Shown: in pieces, positions 42,207 through 53,830 of the stretch
Position numbering within the stretch: the first letter of the stretch is position 1
How the letters are laid out: each line of letters starts with the position of its first letter
Assembly (NCBI RefSeq): GCF_001640805.2
Contig: NC_066836.1
Span: 569,568 to 633,567, forward strand
DNA: 64,000 nt
Origin: Lates calcarifer
Lineage: Eukaryota > Chordata > Actinopteri > Centropomidae
Direction of reading: 5' to 3'
The notes under the pieces: model-generated
Database searches by the model: none
What the model was told of the DNA's origin: nothing
The model's input: the letters and a program-made list of their open reading frames with translations, nothing else
Program-made: the position numbers and the translations under genes

Positions 42207-42675
42207 ATGCTCTCACTGCATTACTGTGGAATGTTTCCTTTGTTTCTCATCATACTAAAAGGTAGGTTAAAGCAGGAATAATAAATGCCTTTAGAGGATC
42301 TGTTTGCTAGAAACCACTGGAACAGGCAATCAGAGTTTAACATGGTCTTTAACAACATTTATCTGTTTCTTTAGGTGTCAGCTGTCAACAACTGACTCCA
42401 GACAAGGATGAAGAGTTCAGTTTAGAAGGCAGCTCTGTTACTCTGTCCTACAAATACTCAAAAGCTGCTGACTATAATGATTATTTCTTCTGGTATCGAC
42501 AATATTCAGGAAAACCACCAGAGTTCCTCATCTCTCACACAGGAACAGGAAAGCAAACATTAGATCCAGTCTCTGGACTGTCTTTTAAAGTGAATGAGGA
42601 TAAAACCCAAATGGATCTGCAGATCTCCTCTGCTGCAGTGACAGACTCTGCTGTGTACTACTGTGCTGTGAGACC
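42207..42675 (+). CDS. V30: TCR alpha/delta V segment, group II (Tyr at Cys23)
   Basis: L-PART1 42207-42261; V-EXON 42375-42675. SVTLSYKYSKAADYNDYFFW; FR2 WYRQYSGKPPEF with Ser for Pro; CDR2 region SHTGTGKQTLDP; FR3 SFKVNEDKTQMDLQ; end CAVR. Confidence 0.92.
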
Positions 42676-42713
42676 CACAGTGACAGGAAACACCACAACT
42701 CTGTACAAAAACC
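42676..42713 (+). other. V30 RSS (22-bp spacer)
   Basis: Heptamer 42676-42682, spacer 42683-42704, nonamer 42705-42713. CTCF-like core 42748-42760. Confidence 0.95.
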
Positions 42714-43079
42714 TTTGGAGCAAAGACAACACAATACTCCACAACATCCACTAGAGGGAGTCACACACTGTTAAACTTTAATAATTTCTTATGATCCAGT
42801 CTAGATTCTTTGGGCTGATGATTAAACAGAGGAAGAATGAATCAGCAGGATGTTTGATGAATAGAATAAAACAATCTAAAGATAATAGAAATGATTACAT
42901 TCCCTGAAGAAAATGTCTTGCAAATGCTGAATTGCATATCTGATGAAATGTTGAAAATGGCTGAAAAAAAGCAGAAGGAAATTGGAAAATGAAAACTTAA
43001 GTAAAATGCTGAAGCAGATCCTATCAGATTGGCTTTCTTCTAATTAACAAAAGTGTGCGACACCCCCCCTCCAGCTAAT

Positions 43080-44095
43080 AAATATTAACACTGGAGTTGT
43101 TTTCACTTACCACTGATGTTACTTATTTATGAGGAAAGTGTTGATCCTTGCAGTCGTGCACTTGATGAATCCATCTACAATTACATCCAGGTTCCTGTTT
43201 CCTGACACATTCTTGCACCTTGAACGTCTCTTCTGTGTGTCCACACAGCTCCATCTTAACAAATGGGATCAGGAAGGTGTCTGGCAGCAATCACCTGAAG
43301 AAGACAAGCACAGCTGCTGTTATAAACTTCTACTGAAAGATGTTATGTCTCCAAACCCACAAAAATCAGTGAGCTGCACAGAGTAAGAAAAGAAGATTGA
43401 AATGCTGCATCAAATATGTGAGGGTGAGCTATTCATTGACTCTGTAGCAGTTACTGTAGGTGCAGAGCCACCAATTCCAAATGGACAGAGTTTTATAGAA
43501 GGGATGAAATCAAATGCAGATCATCACAGACCTGACCGACATCATCCACTGGATCAGCTGAGGAAGCTCCCAAACCAACCTTCCCTACAATGACTCTGAC
43601 TGTTACAGCATCTGTACTAAACCAAAAGCATCAGTTTCAGCCAGGACTTGGTCTGACGTCATCCACTGCACAGGGACATTCAGCAAGAGATCAAATAAGA
43701 GACCACCAACGTTCACCACCAGCTGAACTCTTACTGCAGAACAGGTATGATCCACTGACTCTGAGTGAAACATGATAAGACTAACTATACTGAAACCAGG
43801 GAAGCTAATCACACCACACCCATTAAGGCTAAACAGAAGAAATAGCCCCAATACCACTGCTGAGCCGAGGGCCAGAGGAAACATTGCTAACTCCACGCCT
43901 TATAAACCAGACACTATTCTGACTGGGGTCTCTGTAACCAAGCATGTAAAAGTCAGGAGGCTAACACACCTGTTTCCAGTTATCCTCTCTACACGTCCCA
44001 GTAATATGATTATAATCCATGCTGGGTCTTTGACATTTTGTGAGGGAAAACTGGCTCTGAGATCCTGCTACTGGAGAAACTGAGGGGGAGTCAGT
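43080..44095 (+). mobile_element. LINE ORF1-like remnant, copy 1
   Basis: Duplicated at 63080-64000 at an offset of about 19998. Broken frames include LLLQNRYDPL, PDTILTGVSVTKHVKVRR and STRPSNMIIIHAGS. The layout resembles the esterase-like ORF1 of fish CR1/L2 LINEs (a GDS-like box, then an IIHVGTND-like box), but the key motifs are decayed. Call rests on resemblance only. Confidence 0.4.
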
Positions 44096-44686
44096 CACAG
44101 TCTCAGGCCCCACTCCAACTTTGGGGAAGGGAACTGACAATAACTTATGTCATGTCCTTGGGAGGCCTGTGTCTCTCCATCCTTACCTGAGACTCTGCTT
44201 CACATCACCTGAGGCTTTCAGAGGATGTCTCTGTCCCAGTTAGGGAACAAATGACCCCCCCACCCTCCAAACACCTGCCCCTCCCCCCTCGGTGTCAAAC
44301 AAAACCATCACATTCAGTTCTACGCCGATGACACGCAGATCTATCTTTCAATTAAACTACCCATGATAGAATTATGTTGTCTCCATAAATGAGGTCATTG
44401 TTGTGTTTGCACATCTTGAAAAGGTGATCCACCCTTTAACTCAGTGTGGCTACCTTTTTGTGACTCTCATCATAAAGAATCATCAGTAAGAAAATGACAA
44501 GATAAAATTCTGCTACCAGTCTGTTAACCAGGAAGACGTGTAACAGAGAGAAGTGAAAATACAGATCTAAGAGGAGATGGAGAGATTCAGGGAGGAGCTG
44601 AGCTGTTACTGAACTATAGAAGAGAGAGGAACTTCCATATTCAGCAGAGTTCAATACACAAACCACAAACATTACCTTTATTCAAC
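44096..44686 (+). promoter_or_regulatory. Spacer and group III promoter (V31)
   Basis: Up to about 44410 there is duplicated spacer (ACTCTGCTTCACATCACC, as near 14040) and a short YADD-like scrap near 44320. From 44415 the group III upstream region runs to the V31 ATG. Confidence 0.45.
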
Positions 44687-45153
44687 ATGCTGTCATTAGA
44701 CTATTATGGACTGTCTCTGCTGATTCTCACTACTCTGACAGGTATGTTAGATTATACAGCACAAAAGACTTGAATTCCAATAATGTCTGAATTGTTCATT
44801 CAGTCTTTTATATCATGAAATAACAGAGATATTTTTTCCTCAGGCATCAACAGTGAAGATCTGACTCCAGTCAACAATGAAGAGTTTAGTTCAGGCAGCT
44901 CTGTTACTCTGTCCTACAAATACGCCAAGTCAATAACTGCTAGTGATGATTTCTTCTGGTATCGACAATATCCAGGAAAACCACCAGAGTTCCTCCTGTA
45001 CATCTCAGGACTTAACATGTCAAGAGCAGCAGATTCTCTAAAATCTGAAACAAGGTTCTTCACTCAGCTTTCTGGAGAAAACCATGGTGTCAATCTGCAG
45101 ATCTCCTCTGCTGCAGTGACAGACTCTGCTGTGTACTACTGTGCTGTGAGGCC
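44687..45153 (+). CDS. V31: TCR alpha/delta V segment, group III/II mosaic (no Cys23, no N-terminal Cys)
   Basis: L-PART1 44687-44741; V-EXON 44844-45153. Starts GINSEDLTPVNNEEF, so the junction Cys of its relatives is Ser; SVTLSYKYAKSITASDDFFW also lacks Cys23. Only YYC remains in the exon. The second half (LYISGLNMSRAADSL, RFFTQLSGE) is V3 sequence with a few changes. One codon is missing after FSS. End CAVR. Confidence 0.9.
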
Positions 45154-45191
45154 CACAGTGACAGGAAACACCACAACTCTGTACAAAAACC
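45154..45191 (+). other. V31 RSS (22-bp spacer)
   Basis: Heptamer 45154-45160, spacer 45161-45182, nonamer 45183-45191. CTCF-like core 45226-45238. Confidence 0.95.
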
Positions 45192-45384
45192 TTTGGAGCA
45201 AAGACAACACAATACTCTACAACATCCACTAGAGGGAGTCACACACTGTTAAAAGATGAAGTTTTCGGAGTCGTGTCTTTGGATTGATGAGAAAAACAAG
45301 AGAAAACTGAACAATAAATCAGAAAGACACACTTGAATCTCACTGAGCAAATAATTATGAAATAAGTGAGTAAAAAAATGAGTA

Positions 45385-45465
45385 TCGTCTAGACCTGCTC
45401 TACATGAAAAGTATCCTGAGATAACTTTGTTTGTGATCTGGTGCTATATAAAGAAAATTGACTTG
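45385..45465 (+). mobile_element. Retroelement 3' end
   Basis: GTCTAGACCTGCTCTACATG, then GGTGCTATATAAAGAAAATT and TGACTTGAA. Diverged relative of 25690-25810 and of the V11 intron insertion. Confidence 0.65.
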
Positions 45466-45470
45466 AACTG

Positions 45471-45483
45471 GGCCATCTAGTGG
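45471..45483 (-). promoter_or_regulatory. CTCF-like motif, reverse orientation
   Basis: GGCCATCTAGTGG reads CCACTAGATGGCC on the minus strand and fits the 12-base consensus CCASYAGRKGGC at every position. The one strong core I noticed facing against the V segments. Confidence 0.4.
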
Positions 45484-45589
45484 TCATCTTTCCTTCACCC
45501 AAACTTACCCTTGCAACTCTACTGAAAAATACCATCAAGTCCTTGACCTGCCCCTTGGACATTTTCCCCCTTGCTTTAGTCTCTGCCCT

Positions 45590-45965
45590 CCTTAAAAATC
45601 TCGGCTCCTATCAGCAATGGCGTCCCCAAGGGCTCAATTTTGGTCCCATCTTTTAATCATTAATGTCCTTCTCAAGTGATCAGATGTGCTGAATCACTGC
45701 ACCAGTTAAAGTCACTCTTCAAATCATGCCTGTATGCAACTGCTTTTGATTCTGATTCTGGTTGTTTTATCCTTGATTTTCACTTCCTCTCTTTTGTCTG
45801 CTTGTTTTAGTCAGTTTGTTTTTACATACATTGTTGTAATCTTTCAGGTTTTATTTGACCTGTTAATTGACCCTCTGAGCCTTTTATTGGTTTGCTCTGT
45901 TTTATGGTAACTCAGTTTCAGATAGTGCTATGTAAATAAAGTTATTATTGTCATTATTACATATC
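45590..45965 (+). mobile_element. LINE RT scrap and 3' tail
   Basis: AATGGCGTCCCCAAGGGCTC (GVPKGS) is followed, after a deletion, by the same 3' end as at 13420-13665, finishing ATGTAAATAAAGTTATTAT. Confidence 0.6.
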
Positions 45966-46458
45966 CCATTAACAGATCGGACATCCTTCTATTTTCCCCT
46001 TAAATCCTATAAAACAGGTGAAATCAGATCTTGTTAAGTTGGTTGATGTTAAGAACAATGTTCATAATGTGGATAAAGGATAAAATATTGAACATTTTCC
46101 TTTAATTATCAGTAGAATAAAGTTGTACAGTGATGTCTCTATTTTTATAGTATCGAGGTATAAAACAGGTTCTTGTTAATGAATTCTGAAAAGGTGATCC
46201 ACCTTTGAGTCATCTCAGCTACTTTTCTGTTATGAACAAATCACCAGAAACACGTGAAAAACTTTCCACCTCCTGCTGAATAAAAATGCCGCTACCAGAC
46301 CGAGAACCAGGAGGAGGTGTAACAGAAAGAAGTGAAAATACAGAGGAGATGGAGAGATTCAGGGAGGAGCTGAGCTGTTACTGAACTATAGAAGAGAGAG
46401 GAACTTCCATATTCAGCAGAGTTCAATACACAAACCACAAACATTACCTTCATTCAAC

Positions 46459-46910
46459 ATGCTGTCATTAGACTATTATGGACTGTCTCTGCTGATTCTC
46501 ACTACTCTGACAGGTATGTTAGATTATACAGCACAAAAGACTTCAATTCCAATAATGTCTGTAATGACTGTTCATTCAGTCTTTTTTATCATGAAATAAC
46601 AGGTATTTTTTTCTTCAGGCATCAACTGTGAAGATCTGACTCCAGTCAACAATGAAGAGTTCAGCTCAGAAGGCAGCTCTGTTACTCTGTCCTACACATA
46701 CCCCACACTGACAACTGGTGATTATTTCTTCTGGTATAGACAATATCCAGGAAAAAAACCAGAGTTCCTCATCTCTCACTCTGCTTCAGGACAAATACTG
46801 AACAGTCCATTCCCTGGACTGAAGATTAAAGTGGAGGAAAAGCAAATCAACATGACCATCTCCTCTGCTGCAGTGACAGACTCTGCTGTGTACTACTGTG
46901 CTGTGAGGCC
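46459..46910 (+). CDS. V32: TCR alpha/delta V segment, group III (Tyr at Cys23)
   Basis: L-PART1 46459-46513; V-EXON 46619-46910. GINCEDLTPVNNEEF; SVTLSYTYPTLTTGDYFFW; CDR2 region SHSASGQILNSPF; end CAVR. Close to V17. Second 3' flank, with V33 (group IV) 260 bases on. Confidence 0.92.
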
Positions 46911-46948
46911 CACAGTGACAGGAAACACCATCACTCTGTACAAAAACA
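46911..46948 (+). other. V32 RSS (22-bp spacer, variant nonamer)
   Basis: Heptamer 46911-46917, spacer 46918-46939 (ACCATCACT variant), nonamer ACAAAAACA 46940-46948. Core CCACTAGAGGGC 47015-47026. Confidence 0.93.
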
Positions 46949-47171
46949 CAAGCTGACACACTGACAAGCTGCTGGAAGCCTTTTTTCCACACTCTTCAAC
47001 ACAGCTTTTTACCTCCACTAGAGGGCCACATTATCAAGTAGGCGGTGCACTACTTGTGCACTGTGTTCAACCATTCTGTCAATAATAACTGCTGCTGTGA
47101 AGAGAACAATTCTCAGAGTGAATGTTGAACATCAGCCAGTTTCTCCTCTGGATTTAAACCTTGTTGTAGAC

Positions 47172-47820
47172 ATGGAACATTGGCTGTGGATTATTCTTGC
47201 TGCTCTTTTCTTTGGTAAGATACAAAGCACAACATGTTTCCTCTTCAAACACTTGAACATATTACTGAGCTATACAGTAAGTGCTTTTCATCTTTATTCT
47301 ATAGAAAATCAGAGCACATCATTTGTGCTGACATTTGTTACCTTGTAAAACACTTTCTATGGTTCAAACTGACAATGATCAGTGAAAATCACATCTATTC
47401 TACATGTCTGTGTGTCTGACTCTCTGGCTAGGTAACTCTTTAAACCTACTGATTATTCTCCTTTAATCAATCATCTTTATTGATTCATCTCTTCCTCTGC
47501 ATGTTCTGTTCTTCCCCAGAGTGTAAAGGACAAGACACAGTGACCCAGCCAACAGGAGACGTCACTGCTGCTGAAGGAGACACAGTTACACTCAACTGTA
47601 CATTTGAAACAACTGACACATTTCCCTATTTGTTCTGGTACAAACAAGAAGAAAATGATTTCCCAAAGTACATGCTGAAATGTACGTCAAAAACAACTGA
47701 GAATGCTCCAGAGTTCCACAAAGACAGATTTAACGCTGAAATCAAGGAGAAGTCAGTTCCTCTGAAGATCCAGAAGCTTCAGCTGTCTGACTCTGCTGTG
47801 TACTACTGTGCTCTGCAGCC
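47172..47820 (+). CDS. V33: TCR alpha/delta V segment, group IV
   Basis: L-PART1 47172-47214; V-EXON 47520-47820. [20 protein letters not shown]; extra Cys in [14 protein letters not shown]; end CALQ. Confidence 0.92.
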
Positions 47821-47858
47821 CACAGTGACAGGAAACACCACAACTCTGTACAAAAACC
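47821..47858 (+). other. V33 RSS (22-bp spacer)
   Basis: Heptamer 47821-47827, spacer 47828-47849, nonamer 47850-47858. CTCF-like core 47893-47905. Confidence 0.95.
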
Positions 47859-47934
47859 TTTGGAGCAAAGACAACACAATACTCCACAACATCCACTAGA
47901 GGGAGTCACACACTGTTAAACTTCAGTGGTTTCC

Positions 47935-48800
47935 TATGATCCAGTCTAGAGTCTCTGTGTTGATGAGAATAAAACAGAAAAATGAAGCAATAAATCAGAA
48001 AGACAGAACTACTCTGAAAACAGAAAAAAATTCTCTGGTTTGTCTCCCTGACCTACATAAAATCTATGAATTCGTGACACTCCATGAAGGTGGTTTAAGA
48101 CAAAGTGGCTCCTGGAAACTTCATTTCTAGAATCTGTAGAGAAGCAACTACACTTGGTATTTTCTAGTGAATACAACTGGATGGGAACCTTTAAAGCTTT
48201 CATTTCAGGGCAGATCACAGGCGACATTAGCACAAGTTCTCGAAAAACTACTTGAACACAAAGTACATCAATAACTTAGTAAAGAGATACAAAAAAATAT
48301 GAATCTGTATAATGAAACACAATGACATGTCAGCATTCCATGAAATTCTATGTGAAGTTGGTACAAATTTAAACAAGTACCTATTATGACCAAGAGGAAA
48401 AATCAGGGAATCTTCTACCTTGGTGGATTTAACAGCAGCATTTAGACAGGGCGATTCAACTCAATAAAATCTTCCATGTACCTCAGAAGAATCCACAGTT
48501 AACCAAACCTCAACCACAATGTTCAAGAAACTTTCAGATGCCACAACTGCTGTAAACACAAGGATCAGAGCCAGACAGCTTACTGATGGACATTTGGAAA
48601 AAACAATTCAAGAGAAATTATTGAGACCTCTACTGGCAATGTTACTTGAAGCTTTTCAGGGAGAACTGTTGGGATTAGAGATGGTAACCGCTACATTGAT
48701 TTACAGGGATCAGAATGACTTCATACAAAGATGACCAAGCCTCCATGATGTTAGGAGAACTCTGAATATTTGATAGAGTCAGAAAGAGGAAGCACATACA
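47935..48800. other. Unassigned sequence downstream of V33
   Basis: No V remnant, RSS or recognised repeat. A 71-codon frame at 48519-48734 has no motif I know. This stretch is single-copy within the window, unlike most of its surroundings. Confidence 0.4.
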
Positions 48801-48804
48801 GCCC

Positions 48805-49026
48805 TCTGTGGCCAACACATACAGACAAACAACCATTCACACTCACATTCACAACTACGAGCAATTTAAGGTGCAGGTCTTTGGACTGTGGGAGGAAGCT
48901 TAAGCACCTGGAGAGAACCCACACAGGCACGGGGAGAACATGCAAACTCAACACAGAAAAGGGCTTGAACCCAGAACCTTCTGGCTGTGAAGCAACAGTG
49001 CTAACCACTGCACCACTGTGCTGCCC
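48805..49026 (-). mobile_element. tRNA-derived SINE, minus strand
   Basis: On the minus strand the head (from 49026 leftward) reads GGGCAGCACAGTGGTGCAGT with box A-like TGGTGCAGTGGTTAG and box B-like GGTTCAAGCCC. The body holds GAGTTTGCATGTTCTCCCCG and CACAGTCCAAAGACCTGCAC, typical of a widespread fish SINE. Confidence 0.8.
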
Positions 49027-49318
49027 TCACTCTCTTCTTTCCCTGACTAAATGTGGCTTCAGGCAAACATTCTGCAATTTGGTTAAACTTGGACCTAAAG
49101 GTACAAAAGCCAATGTCTTAACGAACACCACTGTATCTAAAGTTTTCTATATCTAGATGATCCTGCCAAGGCGTACCCTCTCTCCCCCAGTCTTTTATGT
49201 CTTAGCTCTTGAATCACTTGTTATAACAATATGGCTTCTTAGAGACTTTTCTGGTTTTCATATGAGATAACCCTTTATTAGTTCCTCAGATGGGAAATTT
49301 ATGAGGCTGATTCCCTAG
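49027..49318. other. Unassigned sequence upstream of the V34 promoter
   Basis: No coding gene or known repeat recognised. The group V promoter block begins at about 49322. Confidence 0.4.
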
Positions 49319-49518
49319 CCCCGCCCACTGAAGTCCAACTCAACCAATGAGATTATTTCTGTCTCCAGAGCAGAAATGTTTGTGGAACTAAAAGCACAAT
49401 CAGCTTGATGTTGAGGAGAAGGGCTGTGCAGCAGAGAGGCTCTTTAGTTTTTTCATTCTACTGCAGTGAAAGAACATTGTTCATCTGCTGTCTGTTTGGC
49501 TTCAACAACTCCAAAGAC

Positions 49519-50026
49519 ATGTTGCTTTACCTCTTTTTGTTTTTCTCTCACTTCATAGGTGAGTTTTACAACTGATGAGTGTCTCAGTTAACCTGCAGCA
49601 TTAACAAGATATTTGAAAAAATATCTTCCATGTATCTCAGAATGATCCCATATGAAAGAAAAAGTCAAGAACCTCTGTTGAGTCTCTTGATGTCAGAATC
49701 TCTTGCAGACTAACTGACATGAATAACACTCATTTTGCAGACATGGGTTCCATGAACAGCATAAAGCCAGAAAGTTCTGAAGAAGTTGTTGCAGAGGGAA
49801 CAAACATCAACCTGACCTGTAAATATGACGGTGCTATCTACAATATCCAGTGGTACCGACAATACCAGAGACCAGAGTTCCTGCTCTATATTGATGAGGG
49901 AGGATTGATTCATCGAGTTCTTTCTGATTTCCCAGCTCACATTAACAAAGGAGAGAAACGTGTAGATCTGGAGATCATCTCAGCTAAAGTGACAGACTCT
50001 GCTGTGTACTACTGTGCTCTGCAGCC
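49519..50026 (+). CDS. V34: TCR alpha/delta V segment, group V
   Basis: L-PART1 49519-49558 (LFFSHFI); V-EXON 49741-50026, two codons shorter than V7 (WYRQYQRPEF, without the RS pair). EFLLYIDEGGLIHRVL; end CALQ. The shortening is in frame. Confidence 0.92.
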
Positions 50027-50064
50027 CACAGTGACAGGAAACACCACAACTCTGTACAAAAACC
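50027..50064 (+). other. V34 RSS (22-bp spacer)
   Basis: Heptamer 50027-50033, spacer 50034-50055, nonamer 50056-50064. CTCF-like core 50099-50111. Confidence 0.95.
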
Positions 50065-50367
50065 TTTGGAGCAAAGACAACACAATACTCCACAACATCC
50101 ACTAGAGGGAGTCACACACTGTTAAACTCCAATGCTTTCTTCTGATCCAGTCTAGATTCTTTTCCCTCATCAGACACAGTTGTGATAAAGAACTTTAAAA
50201 ATGAAATTCATTTGATATATGAGTCTCCTCCTACTGACTGCAGAGGTGGCTGCTTGGCAGAGAACTGTTTGATTCCAGCTGTGAACATCAGACCAAACAC
50301 AACTCACAAAACCACTCACAACTTCTTCATCCTGAACGTCCAGTTTCAACAGTTCTCCTCTGTAAAC

Positions 50368-50943
50368 ATGGAAAAACTCACTGTGATTTTCTTCTTTTCA
50401 ACTCTCGTAGGTACGTATGTTTTACACAAGAAAACCTGAAACTATTCATTTTCATACTTGAAAACACACAATAATCTGTCTTTGTCATGACGTCCTGTAC
50501 AATCTAGTTGTGATCTCAGCTACAATTGAACTGTTTCTGTCCACAGAGTAACATTGTACACTGACATTTTCCACTGTCTTCTCCTCTCAGCCTCATGGAC
50601 AATGTTAGTCTAATGGCTTCATTTTCTCTACTTTTTCCAGGACTAACAGCTGGAGACTCAATCTCTCCTGAAAGAGGTGAAGTCAGTGGAACAGAAGGAC
50701 AATCTGTCAGACTCAGGTGTGACTATAAGACATCAGCAAGTGGTTTTAACCTTTACTGGTACAGACATCATTCTGACCTTCAGGCACCTCAGTTTATACT
50801 GTATAAAGGAGAAGGAACATGGAAAGGTGATGACCATATTCCTGATGATCGATATAAATCTGAAACAACAAGATCATCAACTGAACTGACCATAAACAGA
50901 CTAACCCTGGCAGACACAGGTCTCTACTACTGTGCTCTAGAAA
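50368..50943 (+). CDS. V35: TCR alpha/delta V segment, group VII
   Basis: L-PART1 50368-50410; V-EXON 50641-50943. GDSISPERGEVSGTEG; LRCDYKTSASGFNLYW; CDR2 region YKGEGTWKGDDHIPDD; SETTRSSTEL; end CALE. Confidence 0.92.
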
Positions 50944-50982
50944 CACAGTGATACAAAGTGTAGAAGAGGCTGTACAAAAACC
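50944..50982 (+). other. V35 RSS (23-bp spacer)
   Basis: Heptamer 50944-50950, spacer 50951-50973, nonamer 50974-50982. Confidence 0.95.
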
Positions 50983-51433
50983 TGAACACAGATATCTGAC
51001 TACTCTTCAAAGAGGAGGGAAGTGGGATTCAAACCACAGCTTCATATCAGATGGATTCTGCTAATTCCTGTTTTATCAGAGTCACTGTGGTTACAGCTGC
51101 TAATCAAACACTGTGGGAGGATTCACATGAGCAGCAAATCCACATCACTGACAAACCAACTGGATGATGCTTCAAATACAACACACCATGAAAAATAAAC
51201 TGAAAATTGTACAGCATCATAGGTGCCAATTTATGTTTCTGCAGGTGGGGGACAAACCCAACCAGACAGTGGCGTTATAGACCCTTTCATATGTTTAAGT
51301 TTTCAGGGTAGGAGAAACAGGTGAGGGGACAAATATTCAGTTGATGACATTCTCATTACGAGATGCCACTAAATCCTACACACTGCTCCTTTAACTCCAG
51401 TAAAGCCGTTATGCAGGCAAGATAACTTTGCTA

Positions 51434-52330
51434 ATTCAATTCAATTCAATTCAATTCAATTTTATTTATATAGCGCCGTATCACAACAACAGTCATCTCA
51501 AGGCACTTTTCATATAGAGCAGGTCTAGACCATACTCTTTAAAATAGGTATTTACAGAGAGAGACCCAACAAATCCCACCAAGAGCAAGCACTAGGCGAC
51601 AGTGGCAAGGAAAAACTTCCTTTTAAGAGGCAGAAACCTCGAGCAGAACCGGACTCAGGGTGGGCGGCCATCTGCCTCGACCGGTTGGGTTAAGAAGGAG
51701 GGGGGGGGAGAGGGGGTAGAGAATAGCGAAAGAAGAACATAGCATAACACAGGTTCCATATCAGGTGTAAGATGAGGCCAGTAATACAGCAGTAGTAATG
51801 ATAGTAGTGATAATTAAAGTATTAACTGCTAACACAGCAATACAACTAATAGCAGTATAAGTAATTTCTAATTCTAGCAGCAGGTGTTGAGTGGAGTTGT
51901 AGGAGCAGCAGGAGACTTGTCATCACAGATCAGACTCTACAGCTCCAGAGGAAGAAATACCTGCAGAAAGAGACAGAAGAGGAGAGAGAGACGGAAGAGC
52001 ACAATACTACAGGAAAGGGGACAATTCAGATGGCCCAAAGGAAATAAATATGTAGAATTGAGCCCTGTGGTACCCCATACTCCACTGGGGGGGAGGTAAA
52101 GCCATGAACAGACACAATAACCCATGTTCTCAACCTTTCAATAATAGTGCTATGATCCACTGTGTCAAACACAGCGCTAAGATTAAGCAGAAGCAGTATC
52201 AAGCATTCACCTGCATCAGCCTTAATCAGGAAATCTTTGATAACTCTTACAAGGACAGTCTCTGTGTTGCTGTTGAAAACCGGATTAAAACTTCTCAAAA
52301 TAAATTTTTTTTTTTAAAAAGTTACTGATC
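51434..52330 (-). mobile_element. Inverted teleost retroelement with RT fragment
   Basis: Begins with an AATTC-repeat tail, then ATAGCGCCGTATCACAACAA and TAGAGCAGGTCTAGACC, the reverse of the 25690 element. On the minus strand 52026-52298 encodes KADAGECLILLLLNLSAVFD, TVDHSTIIERLRTW and YGVPQGSIL, an RT piece. The longest minus-strand element in the window; internally deleted. Confidence 0.75.
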
Positions 52331-53379
52331 GAGACTTCCAGCAGTTGATTTGAGACAAATTTCTCTAGAAATTTTCATACAATGCGAGGTTTAGAAATCT
52401 GTGGGTCTGTGGTTGGTATGGACCGAGAGATCAGAACCAGGTTTCTTGAGAAGTGGCTGGATAATCGCAGTCTTAAAATAATCAGGAACGTTTTCAGAAA
52501 GTAAGATCTGTTGATGGCTGAGAGCAGGCATGGGGCTACACTATAAAAACCTCTGAAAAGAATTTGGTATGATGTCTCATGGGCTAGATGATGGTGTCAT
52601 ATGTAAAATATTTTCAGTTAACTCTTTAGCAGTGATCAAGATGAGGGCAAGCTAAATCAGAATATAATCTATGAAAAAGGTTAAAAACCTTTCACAGTCT
52701 ACATTCAGAGAAATAGGGACACCAGGAGAACCAGGGTTAACTAAATGGTCAATGGTATGAAATAAAAATCTTGGATTTTGCTGATTGAAGGTGATGAGCT
52801 CTGAAAAATATTTTGCTCTTGCATCATTAACTTCACTCGTCTAAGATTGGAATAACAATTTCATGTGTTCACAGTGAACCAAGAGCTTTTCTTCCACTGT
52901 CTCTCAGTCTTCATACACTCCCTTTTAATGCCTCAGATTCTTTCAGGAATCCAAGGTGATACCATTGGTGAACTGGATTTAAATCCACATTTGAGAGCAG
53001 CAACATTCTGAAACAATAGAGGACATATCATTGAAGCAGTTCACTAAGTCATTTCTATTTGAAAGCAGGACTAAACATTCACCAGATTCAATAAGCAATG
53101 AGGAAAATTTGAATGTACTAGTGTCATTAAAGAAAAGCAAGTAAATTTCCCACTCATGAGGATAATATCTGTGAATAGGCTCCATCGTGTAGTGGAAGTG
53201 AGGGACACCATGCAGGTGTATTACTGTAAAATGCTGTGCATCATTTAGTGGTTGTCCTTATGGAAAAGTCATTATAGTCCAGAGGTGAGGATCTAGAGGG
53301 TTGGAGGGTCAGTCATAGTGGAAGAAATAAAATGGTTATGTTTATTTGTTGTATCCAACATGAATGAAAGATGATTTAT
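52331..53379. other. Unassigned sequence between V35 and V36
   Basis: Possibly more of the inverted element, but I see no RT motif. No V remnant or RSS. With the neighbouring repeat this makes the longest V-free stretch (about 2.85 kb, apart from that around 3-6 kb). Confidence 0.35.
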
Positions 53380-53510
53380 ATGATGGTGACTGCAGCATCA
53401 GAGTCATTTCCACAGTTGAAGGTAGAGGAAGTGTAACAGAGAGAAGTGAAAATACAGATCTAAGAGGAGACAGAGAGATTCAGGGAGGAGCTGAACTGTT
53501 ACTGAACTAA
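53380..53510 (+). promoter_or_regulatory. Truncated group III promoter remnant
   Basis: Group III upstream sequence up to GTTACTGAACTAAATGGTCA, the same breakpoint as at 5891, then group II upstream sequence leading to V36. Confidence 0.7.
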
Positions 53511-53830
53511 ATGGTCAATTCTTAAACCAAGTCCCTCTTAGACCAAGATACTTCAACATATTTCATAAGATTCCCTCTTGACTGGATGATGATGTTCAAA
53601 AACAAAACAAAGACAAAGAAAAGCAGCAGAGTAACAGAGGTTTATGTTTTTGGGCTTAAAGCTGTAAAATCTATTGAGGTGTGGTTTTGGTGTTGATAAC
53701 ATACAGTGATATGAGAGGAGGAACAGGTTGAGGGAGGAGCAACACTGTCAAAGAGCAGATCACAAAACAACTCCCACTGTCAGATGCATTCAATATCTAA
53801 ACCATACATAACACACATACTGTCTGTAAG

